64,000 bases of DNA, taken from contig CAJQUW010015614.1 in NCBI GenBank assembly GCA_907163375.1, forward strand, positions 62,001 through 126,000. Reading direction: 5' to 3'. Below the pieces are notes generated by a model. That model was not told where the DNA came from. It did not search any database and saw only the letters and a list, made by a program, of their open reading frames with translations. How positions within the stretch are numbered: the first letter of the stretch is position 1; every line of letters starts with the position of its first letter. Shown piece by piece: positions 53,785 through 64,000 of this stretch. This stretch comes from Prostheceraeus crozeri. Its lineage: Eukaryota > Platyhelminthes > Polycladida > Euryleptidae. Made by a program: the position numbers and the translations under genes.

Positions 53785-54603
53785 TAGTGTATCCAAGAAT
53801 CACAGACAAGCATTCTACAACGAATTTCATCTATTCAACGTTTAAATATAAACTAATGATCGACATTGCCCACAGGACTTGCCGAAACCTGTGTTAAGGA
53901 TTAATGTCTGATAAAGTTAGAATAGAAGGCACAGCAGAGTACCGGTATTTTAATGACCAATGTCTGGTACCTGGAATTCTATGCCTTTATCAGCAAGAAT
54001 GACACTGAAGGTCCATGTCCTGAGCTGTCGCCACTCAAAACATGCAGCGTCAAATCAGATGTCTGGATTGAAGTTTGTCACAATTATCTCACGATGAACG
54101 CAGATAACAATTCAGATCCAAAATTGATAACTGAATCAGACAGAAATTATCCAGCTGCACAATGTTTGATAATGGAGAGAAAAAATCCAGCATTGAGCAA
54201 ATTTTGATCAAATTAGATAGCTAAAGTAAAGATGAAGTACTTTTGATGCTGTTTGACCGCCATAGTAGCATTTGTTTAATGGAGATCAACTTAAGAGCAA
54301 ATATGAATCTATCAGAGTACCCCTTAACACCTAAATTAGCCAGATTTGCTAAATATTGTAATATAAGAAAGTTTATAGTTCCGCTCATGTGGCATCATGG
54401 CTCTGAAATCGCCAATATGAGTAGGAAAAATTCAGGAGCAAGATCCTCAAAACATAAAAACTGAAAATAAATGAACCTTACTCGGAAGCTCATTAGGCAC
54501 GGAGCTATTCTTCCATATGCCCGGGTTGTTATTTTTCCCATTCCTGTTCTTTCTGTGCTGAGTATTTTTTACAAGAAAGCAGAGTTTATATATTTTAAAA
54601 GTC

Positions 54604-54676
54604 TTCGGCCCGACCAAGGCCTGAACCAAGTTCTCCCGGACGCAGAGCGTGCACTCTACCACAAGGCCACAACGCC
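54604..54676 (-). repeat. tRNA-like sequence (tRNA-derived SINE or pseudo-tRNA)
   Basis: The minus strand has TGGCCTTGTGGTAGAGTGC (A-box region) and GGTTCAGGCCT (B box) about 40 bases apart. The arms do not close into a convincing full cloverleaf with a standard anticodon stem, so I do not call it a working tRNA gene. Confidence 0.55.
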
Positions 54677-54956
54677 GCTGACAGAGTTTTTTGATTCCAC
54701 TATTGCAATTCAAGTTTAGTCGCTTATTTATCATTCGAAAAAGTTTTAATAAAATGATAAAAGGGCATTTATGAAGGAAACGTCAGTAGCTGTCGGACTA
54801 CATTATTTTTCAGCTTACCCGAATGCTCTCTATCTCTCTGTTGTGTTTTTTTACTATTTTTGTAGCTAACTTCAGGATTAACTTTATGTTGCTATAGCTA
54901 TGATGGAGAGAATGGAGGTCTATGACATAAAATGATCAACTAGAACACGTCTTTAA

Positions 54957-55099
54957 ATTACTGTGAAAAAATTGTAGCATTTTTTTAAATTTCACAATGA
55001 AAAATTATCCAATTACTTGAAATCATGTACGCTCGATTAATCATACCTAATACAAAGGTATTAAAAAATTAAAAAATACTACAATTTTTTCACAGTAAT
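54957..55099. repeat. Foldback MITE, ~31-bp arms
   Basis: ATTACTGTGAAAAAATTGTA at the left and its inverse TACAATTTTTTCACAGTAAT at the right enclose ~80 AT-rich bases. Confidence 0.85.
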
Positions 55100-55394
55100 G
55101 GTTATCCCGAGAACTTCGTTCTCAGATTGGTTACATGTCCTTGAATGTTTTCTCTTTAGACATTGCAATCCAAAAACGTTTCTGCTTGGATATCAGCAGT
55201 TGAGACAGATCTTCTAATCTTTGAAATGCTTATCTCACCATTATGTTTCAGGGAACAAGGTCAAAAGACCTCTATGTTTAAAACTCATTCATTTTTGGAT
55301 CTAGTTGTTGAATTGTAAAGGTAGAGTCTCTGCAATTACATAGAAATCGGTTCAATGTGCTGTATCACACTTGCAAAGAAGTCGCCACAGAATA

Positions 55395-55785
55395 AAAGAG
55401 ATCGTCGTCTCCTCTGTTTGACTAGAAGGGAAACATTGGAACATGTAATGTAAATGAAATGGCACAATCTTCTGACATAATACCATAGCAATCGAACAAT
55501 GAGCAGCCAGTTCAACATTAAACACGCCAAATTGTGTGAAGTTTCAGTGACTGTTATCAACCGGATCACACAGCAAAGAGACAGACGATGTCAAGTTCTC
55601 TAGAGAAGTTTTTGAACGTTTTTTCATGCGCCTGCTAACTTTTTTGTTAACAAAGTTGATGTCAAGTTATTGATATGTGCTGTGAATTTGTTTGCTGCCC
55701 ACTTAGTAAGTACCTGCATATGCCATCGTTTTGAATCAGCTTGCACTTCTAGCAAAGTGATGCGATTAAACATTCTAATTCTGTG
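55395..55785 (-). repeat. Dispersed repeat family C, copy 4
   Basis: Minus-strand copy with an internal deletion: GGAACATGTAATG, AGACGATGTCAAGTTCT and GCCCACTTAGTAAG are recognisable. Confidence 0.7.
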
Positions 55786-57774
55786 GAAGTCTCACAACTG
55801 TGGGTGCAAGTGAATTTGGACACGCTGGGTTCACTTTGTGCAGCAAATACAACTCAAAATAGCCCACAGAAAATTGACTATTTAATTCAACATACGGAAA
55901 GTAACTGCGCGTCTTAGTGTATTTGAACCACTGACCTTTGGCATCTTGGCCATTACTAGAAAAGTTTCGATGAGAAACCTAGCATTTGAGAAAAATCCCG
56001 AAAAAATTCGCATGTGAAACGAAATTTCCTTACTAAACAAAAGATGTCCAAATTTCAGTGAATGAGATGTTGACATCTGTTCCTTTCAATGTGTTCCATG
56101 ATGATAAGAGACGTGGATGGAAATGCTGTTTGATTAATCAGTTTCCTGTAGAATTCCACCTTATTAGATATTTATCAAGTGTCAGTGTACCTCCTGTCTG
56201 ACGTAACACTGCCAATTACTTCACGACATCTTTCTGTACAACAGGTATTTCTAAAACTCAAATTCCAATCATCTTTTCCATCGGCTTGATCAGCAGTCAA
56301 GAAATTCTAGATAATAAAAAATGTTTAGAATCCCCGGTTTGATTACGTGTCTTTGTCCGTGGAGTCATAGAGACCGGAATCAAGAGATACCGGGTAGATG
56401 AGGAGAATGTCTACATAATATGAACTGCTACCAATACAGTTTTTAAAACAAGAGAGAGAGATGAGTAAAAAAACTCATATTTCAAGAAGACTCCGTTTTA
56501 GAGGCCCTTTTCAATCCTCCACGAGCAAGCTTCATAAGTCCTAGGAAGTCAACCATCTCTTCTAAGAAGTTACTTTGTTCAAGAAAGCCACTATCTCTGC
56601 TAAATAATTACTCTAACTTAGAGAACTACGATCTCTTTGATGGCATTATCAAATCCTGTTTACTAGATAGCTGTTCATTGTCTTCCGAATTTATTGTCAG
56701 TTGCTCTTCAACACTCGAATTCTATTTTACTGCACAAGTTATCTTTGTATAGTACTAAATTAGCTCATGCGAGGTAATACATCATTAATGAGCACTGACG
56801 ATGTTTTAGATGTTGAAAAATAAAATGTTGATACAATTGTACTTATATCTTTGTATATCTGATTGGAGCATGTTCGACGAACAGGCCGTTTCAGTAATTA
56901 ATTTTTCAAATACTTATCATATATTCAAAATATTTTCGCAAAATTCATCATATAGACAATTGAATCATCTTGTTCAGTTTTACAAAGAAAATTCTATTTA
57001 AGGAACCTGTATAACACAAGATTTTTAAATTCAGAAAAATAGCATTTTTTAGTACTATACTTTAACCAGTGAGCAAAGTCTGTGCTGGAAATACGTTGGA
57101 AAAGTTTGAACTGCATATTCTGAGAATTCTTTCTTCATAGTGGGCCTCCCTTTCATGTTCTTATGCGACGCTATTTCCATTACTTCAAATGCGAGAGAGA
57201 GACGATTGTAAGTCCACAACAGCCGATTCGATAACCGCACCGTTGATCAAGTCATAGGCGAAACGTCCAGTGTATTTCATTGATCCTAAACCAGTCGATA
57301 TATTAGATTTCTTTTTCTTTTGTTGTTGAACATGACAACTACATGGAAAAGCAGAATCCTGAGCACAAGTCTGAAAGTGAAGCTATCAAAGGCCTGCATT
57401 AAGAGTATATCCCTGCATGAATAATGAGCTGGAATTTGAGAAAGACGAAGAAGAAAGTAATTGCAAATTCTTAATGCAAAGAAGCTCACGAGAAGCTGGA
57501 GGAGGCGGAAAGGAGGAAGATGAGGTCCTGTATTGACAGATGTAGAGGGAGAACGCTGTTAAGCAAAATGGTTCGTATGGAAGGTACGAAAGGGTTCGCA
57601 AAGGTCCGAAGAGTACTATAGGGAACGTGTGGCGTATGGTCCATATTTTGCAAGGGTCCGCATTTCTCAGGGATCCATTTTGGAGGCCCAAAGATAAGGT
57701 CCGTAAGTAACTTATAGATATAATGATTTAACGATTTACGGGCCGGTTCACTGATCCTACCATTTAATCAGATC
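55786..57774. other. Host DNA, nothing recognised
   Basis: No supported gene; frames of 60-100 codons (for example 57386-57691) have no domain or splice support. Confidence 0.55.
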
Positions 57775-58545
57775 GTTTAAGCGCATCACTTTGCTAGAAG
57801 TGCAAACTGATTCAAAGCAATGGCATAGACAGAAGCTCACTAAGTGGGCAAAAGGAAATTCTTAATGCCTTGTAGAAATAGGAAAAATAGTCGTGCGTCG
57901 CTTGCGGATTGCTCTGAATGCCTTCAAAATGCACCGATCGCCACGATTCTTTCAGATTCGAAGAATTCAGATCATTGCGCAAAAGTTTTTTCAATAATGT
58001 TAGGCCCTCCGATCATTATCAAAAAGTTAGCAGCCGCACGAAAAACGTTCACAAACTTCTCTATAGAACTTGACATCGACTGTGTCTCTTTGCTGTGTGA
58101 TCCGGTTGATAACAGTCACTGAAACCATAGAAATTGACAACAATATAACTTCTAGAATGGAAATTAAACTTCATGCAATGCACAATAACGGCACATAAAT
58201 CGCACGCATTTTCACTTGGATGCACCTGCCAACGTCTGTATCATTGGGTTAGAATCAGTCACATGAATAAATCGAAGCTTTTAATTGGTTCTTCATGCCC
58301 CAACTTAGTTCCCTCGGATGTGCCGCGACCTTGAGTCAACTTCCATTCTAGTCAGCTTCAGATAAACAATCTATTTCTATGACTGAAACTATGCACAATT
58401 TGGCGTGTTTAATGTTGAACTGGCTGCTTATTGTTCGATTGCTATGATATAATGTTCGCAGATTGTGCCATTTCATATGCATTACATGTTCCAATGTTTC
58501 CCTTCTAGTCAAACAGAAGAAGAGATGACCTGTCTAATGTGGGTC
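57775..58545 (+). repeat. Dispersed repeat family C, copy 5, split by another repeat
   Basis: The left part (to ~58130) and right part (from ~58380) match 8130-8640. The intervening ~250 bases (AAATCGCACGCATTTTCA, CATTGGGTTAGAATC) match the block at about 355-520 and 3100-3220, so one repeat inserted into the other. Confidence 0.75.
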
Positions 58546-59209
58546 CTACTATTTGCTAATTAGCTTCAGATAATACCGTACCAAACCCATTCTTCACTTT
58601 CCACTACTTTACCAGAACGAAACTTTATCTCACAATTCCTCGACTGATTTGTCAATTTATACAAAATACTTTGTAAAATGTTTGAAACTAATATTACCAA
58701 TGAAGACAATTACTTTTCATTTTTTCTAAAGATTTTTCCAATTCATATAATCATTGGATAAGTATGTATTTTATCCTTGACAAAATAGGCCTTATATGAT
58801 TGTGTCTGTCAATTCTATTTTCAAAGGAGATACTTCTGGATTTGTGAAAAATGCTCACAACGCTAATTACAAGATCATCGAACCCTTTTTCTCTTTTGTA
58901 CCTCAAATTCGTACCCATTCAGAATACGGACTCCATTCAGACCTTTATTTGTATCTTTTAAAAACCATCAAAAAATATTTTGATAATTCTATTATTATTA
59001 TATTTTAATTAAAATCAATTAATTTTTGATAAATTTAAAAAATCAGATTTTATGCAGTAGTGCATCTTTCTCGCAATATGTCTTTGCATTATACCACACA
59101 ATTAGTAATTTTCTTGTAATATTTGAACATATCATTTACAAAGAGCATGCAATTCAGAAAATGTGTCTGAATCTTGTTATTCGAACCTTTCATACCCTTA
59201 ATACGGAGC

Positions 59210-59430
59210 ATTTTCCTTAGCAGTGAGGAGTGTTCTGGAGGACGCAGAGAATGATGAGAAGACGAGAAAAGATCGATGATTTTGTCAAATGCTTGTATTC
59301 GTCCACTGAACTGAACTGTTATACGATGTGGATATTTCTTATGCGAATGAAATGTTTCTAATAGCAAATTATAAAATGCCGCCCTGTTTTCCGGAAAGCT
59401 GTTGGTCATCTCAAACCTGGAATTCACCAT
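59210..59430 (-). other. Unassigned ORF, possible host exon
   Basis: From the ATG at 59430 the minus strand is open for ~113 codons, with mixed, non-repetitive residues (FEMTNSFPENRAAFYNLLLE, HRITVQFSGRIQAFDKIIDL). A GTATGA donor-like site follows ATTAAGG near 59198. It could be a 5' exon of a host gene; no family is recognised. Confidence 0.25.
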
Positions 59431-59999
59431 AACCCGCCTCCTCCTATTCTTCTAATCTGTTTGACTGTCAGAATAGCAGGCGAGAATGACTGGAACATCT
59501 GTTTGCCGACTATGACTAGACAAGAGTCAGTGGAATATCCAAACAAAAGTTTCAAATTGGTACATCTAATCACCGCCAAAACTCAAACAATCCATCAGTT
59601 GTAACAGCGCTTTCTGACTGGCGAATCGAGAATTCCATCAATAGTTTGACAACAATCATCGCAGACGTTGACTTTATTACTTTTGTGCAAGTAATTGTTT
59701 GTTTAACGACGCATTAACGACTGGAATACACTCGAGAGAGTTTTTAATTGCAAAAGTATTGATTTGCAACTCTCCAGGCTTCGTGATGGAAGGCAATGAT
59801 GTAGAAACAGGATGATGATTGACTTTAATCTTGAAAATTCGGATGTTCAAGATTCATTTGAAGATCAACGTTGAAGAATAATACAGAAAGATGAATTCAG
59901 CGAATGAGACTAGAACGTTGAAGGAATAAAAATGGAAGAAAAGATAAATTAATGGCCCATGTTATAGAAGTCTGAGAGCATCTAAAATTAGAAGGATTG

Positions 60000-60085
60000 G
60001 AGTCAGGGATGTGGAGTCAGAGTCGGAGTCCCGAAGTCCTATCATTTTTGGTGGAGTCGGAGTCCTATTAAATGATAGGACTTCG
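60000..60085. repeat. GGAGTCGGAGTC repeat with hairpin
   Basis: GGAGTC words surround an inverted pair, CCGAAGTCCTATCATTT and AAATGATAGGACTTCGG. Confidence 0.75.
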
Positions 60086-60239
60086 GCCTATAACTAGACC
60101 CGAAATAATTTATTCTCGTGCATAGCTGTCATTGTCTTGATGTCAACTTTCTCTGTCAAACAAAAGTACAGAGACAGCAGTGCATACAAAGCTTGTCATA
60201 GTTGAGGGAATGAACCGTGAACTAATCTATCTCTAATCT

Positions 60240-62215
60240 ATATATCTATAAGACACATTCAACAGCTCAACACACTTTGAGCATTTCCACTCCAAATGCC
60301 GAGAAACACACTCGAAAAGTAGAGATGACAAGGCCTTTCCTACTACTCGATCTCACCTACGGCGCCAATTAGAGCTCTGAGACGGAGTAGTAGTACACGA
60401 AATTGAGAGTGTCAGAAACCTAGTTTGACCTAATCACAGACCACAAGCCTAGTGTACAGATTACACACAGCCCATCTCAAACCAAAAACATTAACGCACC
60501 GACTCTAGCCGGCTACTAACACTAACCCACGTCTCTTACACACACCACATATATCACCCCGCGCCACACGAATTCATCATTTATAAGGTGAGAGCGAGCA
60601 GCGAGAGAGTTTTGGACACCCGCCCACTAGCGACAAGGATAGGTTTTTCACACCTAAACCAAAAACATACTCCTATAATCGAACACCAGGTTGAACTACG
60701 CCTCCGAATTGAAACAGTGTGATGAATCACACCACTCATAAACCTCACTTTACTATAATGCGTGAGAGTGCTCGTATAGCTGCGGAGGATATGCATGGCG
60801 CGAAGGCGTTGAGCAGAGTACCACAGACACCCTTTTCTCTACAATTAAAACTCGTTATGACCCGCCTCACCAGACTTACTAGACATCAACTCTTAGAGTG
60901 AGATTACTGATTCCGTCAATACACACACAACACAACCACACCCTCATTCTCAATTCTATGTAATGGATGGTGAAGTTTTAGATGTGGGTTGGTGGGGGGA
61001 ATAAAGTCAAAACACCTACACATAAGACCTATAATCGACGACACACACGAGTAATGCGAGAGTAGTCCGAGGTGGTAGGGGAATAAAGGTGGGAGTACCG
61101 AGATGTGCGAGAGATAATAAAAGTAGCGCTAATACAGATCGAAGTTATTTTTGTGTGTTAGAAAATCTATATCTCTCTGGGGTGTGATATGGTGCGACAT
61201 GTGTTTAACACACACACACAGGAATAGGATAAGGGGAGTGTTTGTAATGTTTTTTGACTGGTCAGATAGAGAGAGAGGTACTCCACGAGGAGATGTTGAG
61301 GGGGGGGCGCATTCTCCATAGGATAAGAAGAGTGAGTGTGAAGAGAGCGTGTGTTGGTATTTGTAAGATATTAAATAAATTACTACTCACTAGCTGCGAA
61401 GAGAGAGTTACATTATTAATGTTTTTTGTTTGTTATTGTTTGTTGGTTATAATTAGAGAGTAGGTCAGTCTTCATCTCATAGAAGAGCCTGTGTGTGAGT
61501 GCGGGAAAACAAAGACAAAAAGGGATTGAATGGGGGGGAAGTTGCGAAATTAAAGGCACCTAAGAGTTGAGTGAGAGCATAAAAAGCATAAATCGCGAGA
61601 CACGACATAACATATGAGTGCACACACAGGTGGGTTAGGGAGAATTATCATATATGAGAGAGAGAGTGAGAGAGTTTATACTCATGGGGGTGGGGGGGGG
61701 TGATTTGAATTGGGTGTGTAAAAAAAACTCGATTCAATTATATCATCTATATCAATAGTATATGTGTGATGAGTGTGAGAGAGATAGGTGTTTGATGGGA
61801 TCCAGTAGTGATTCTAAGGAATCATCTCTATCTTGTGATGTGAAAAGAGTGCGAGTAAAAAAAAAGCCTAATTAAGGGTTCACCCCTGATTTGGTATTAG
61901 GTGGTGTGGGTTGGCGAGAGTGGTGTTCTATATTAATTAGATATCATTAAGTTGTTGTGTGGATATGGAAGATTGTATGAGGTTTGGAGAGGAGTTGTTT
62001 GGATGTGAAGTTGGTAGGGATGAGATTATATTGTGGGTGGGAGTTGTGAATGATGTATTAAGAATAGATGATTTTGAGATGTTGATTTGTATTGGGTTAT
62101 GGGTAGATAGGGGGTAAATAGAAGGTAGAGTAGGGTTGGATGTAAGGGGAGTAGGGTAGGGTGAATGAAAGGAATAAAGAATAGTAAAGGTTAAGTATAA
62201 GAGTAATGTTGAAGT
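60240..62215. repeat. Anomalous low-complexity insertion with strand asymmetry
   Basis: About 2 kb of degenerate AC-rich (left, to ~61000) then GT/GA-rich (right) sequence, with runs such as ACACACACACA and GAGAGAGAG, unlike the flanks. It abuts a truncated family B element at ~62220. Frames inside (for example 62275-61937) are composition artefacts. Confidence 0.75.
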
Positions 62216-62220
62216 GAATT

Positions 62221-62742
62221 GATAGAATCCACTTGTGCAACGGGAACACCACATAATCAAAGACAATGATTTCAATTAACTTTGAAAGATGTAAATGGTC
62301 CCACATCACTATTCACATTCAAGAAATAAAACATGAATTTAGTGAATCATGAAATCATGCCAGTGAAAATTGAATTGAAAACTTGAAATTTCAGCCAAGA
62401 AAGCACGAATAATATCGCGACTTTTTCATGAAGATTTTCATTATAATACAATTCACGAAATTCCCTTGATAATCAGCTTGATTTCCGCTTAGTTATGATG
62501 CTTGTTAGCAAATATTAATTCCTTTGGATATCCAACTTACTTCATACTACTTATATAGGAAAGTCATCTCAGTAGTATTTAAACTGACAAAATTTTGAAT
62601 TTTTTAAAATACTGCTCAAATAATTTTTTGGACCACGGGAACGTAATCTCCGCAAAAAAACTGAATCTTTTGACGCAAATATTTTTACTGTATACAGATA
62701 ATTTTTTGAGTCGACACTCTATCTATATATCCTTACTCTATG
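62221..62742 (-). mobile_element. CCATAGAGTA MITE (family B), reversed and truncated
   Basis: Ends CCTTACTCTATG at 62742. Shares GTCGACACTCTA and GGACCACGGGAACGT (reverse complement) with the left part of 35796-36643. Its other half is cut at the low-complexity block. Confidence 0.7.
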
Positions 62743-63171
62743 ATGAAACTGTTCCCTCTCAGGATCGACTTGCAATGTGGTACACAATGCTTATTGGTAC
62801 GGAGTAGCCTGAGTGACTCAAGAAAATGCAGAGGCTGTTCCTTGACTTGACGCAATGAGTCGAAAAGATTTAAGCCAATCATCAAACGCCTATAATGAAG
62901 AGGGATGAATTTGTTGCAAGGACACCTTGAAGATTGCGCACGATCTTGTAATATTTCAATCAATTTGCTGTTTGTGATGTTTAGTCCATCGAACATGGGG
63001 CCGAATACTCCAAAATACTGCGAATGCAGTTATTGTAGATGACGACCAAATCCTTCATTGACCTTCATTGATCCTTCATGTTTCACCTGAGAGCAAAAAG
63101 TCGACCGGAAGCTTTTTTGGAAACATTTCTGACTTGTGAAAGACAGATCTAACATTTTTGAGAAGCAATTT

Positions 63172-63848
63172 TTGAAAGAAATAAGAACGAAAATTTGCCC
63201 AACGTTTCGCTCATAGTCTATTGAGCATTCTCAAGGGTACAGACATAAATTAACGACTGAGTTATATGCATGAGCTGATTGCAAAATTTGAAAATCATAG
63301 AGTGAAACTATGCTAAATGGAATAGAGTAAATCTCACATTTGCATAGCTATCTTACGGTATATGTAAAAAACAAGAAATCTAGTAAAGTGTACTAAATAG
63401 ACTTATGAAAAGAAAAACCAGACCAATTATCAAACAACCGCGGTTTCACAGAGTCATTCTGTCTATTCAGATTAGGATGAAGTTTCTGAATGAATAGCAT
63501 TTCATAGATTCTTTGATCGTCTTCCTTGCATTTGTTCAATATCTTAAAACCTTCACAGAAATTGCTTGTTGCAGTTGGACTGTAGGCGATGCATACTTAC
63601 TACAAAGTGCCGATGTTCTTCTACTGGATGTTTTTTACTAAATGTCTTGTTTTTACATGTACATATAAGTTAGCTATGCAAGTGTAAGAATAGTCATTTT
63701 AGCCTAGTTTCCATTCCATGACTTTTTGATTTTGTAATCAATTCACGTATATCATCCAGTTGTTAATTTTTGTCTGTACCCTTGAGAATGGTCAGTAGAC
63801 TATGAGCTAAACGTTGAGAACATTTTCGTTCTTATTTATTTCATAAAC
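63172..63848. mobile_element. Non-autonomous element with ~85-bp inverted ends
   Basis: GAAATAAGAACGAAAAT..CTCAACG-type left end and CTCATAGTCTATTGAGCATT are mirrored at 63754-63848. CTCAAGGGTACAGACA is present in both orientations. No ORF inside. Confidence 0.75.
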
Positions 63849-64000
63849 AGGTAGATTACATGCATTTATTTCTATGTATCCTCATTTATCTAATGAATTA
63901 TTGGCTCAGCCGCAAATTAGAAAATTCTCTGCTTTTCAAACTATTCAAATTGATTAATACAGCAACCAATATTTAATGTAACTCAAACATACGTACATAA

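Noticed and set aside
54604..54676. Functional tRNA gene
   Set aside because: A and B boxes are present but a clean cloverleaf with a standard anticodon loop could not be drawn.
60240..62300. Short ORFs such as 62275-61937
   Set aside because: Composition artefacts of the low-complexity block.

Overview
This is AT-rich, intron-containing metazoan DNA, most likely from an invertebrate; nothing in the window fixes the species. Three minus-strand exons (35629-35359, 6340-6177, 115-1) join in phase and encode the N-terminal tail, the DH-box region and the glycine-rich loop of a DYRK-family (class 2, DYRK2/3/4-like) protein kinase. Most of the window is therefore intronic or 5' flanking DNA of this gene, filled with MITEs, tRNA-derived SINEs and LINE/Penelope remnants.

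The dominant object is a complete 24,273-bp Polinton/Maverick (adintovirus-like) element at 9518-33790, inside the 29-kb DYRK intron. It has ~775-bp terminal inverted repeats, begins AGTAGTAAGC and ends GCTTACTACT, and is bounded by a perfect 6-bp target duplication (AGCGCA). It landed in a ~220-bp MITE, and an uninterrupted relative of that MITE at 38553-38773 serves as a natural empty site.

Element layout. The left end holds the TIR, a ~292-bp tandem array with C-tracts, and an inverted array fragment. Plus-strand genes follow: a TATA-driven coiled-coil protein and two small ORFs, each behind a 140-bp repeated module. Next is a divergent promoter serving a 145-aa minus-strand ORF and the spliced protein-primed DNA polymerase B. 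Beyond it lie two tandem paralogous virion-type proteins (minus), then a plus-strand block with a duplicated small gene and a two-repeat TBP-like protein. A packed minus-strand cluster then runs from 32725 down to 25143. In transcription order it encodes a spliced 235-aa protein, a RING-like ORF, a DEDDh-type exonuclease-like protein, a free-standing relative of the polymerase N-terminal domain, a membrane-anchored RING protein, a small basic/hydrophobic protein, the packaging ATPase, a basic virion-type protein, the chromodomain integrase, a core-like basic protein, the major capsid protein and the adenain-type protease. Many junctions overlap as ATGA or TAATG.

The element has replication (PolB), integration (integrase), packaging (ATPase) and virion (capsid, protease) functions. 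The unusual parts are the TBP-like protein in an element with strong TATA boxes, the duplicated polymerase domain, two RING proteins, and two outward-facing early promoters with identical spacing whose first coding exon is only an ATG. Single-base frame breaks in the capsid gene, the integrase and both paralogous virion genes, plus an in-frame stop in one duplicated gene, suggest either a recently dead copy or residual assembly errors.
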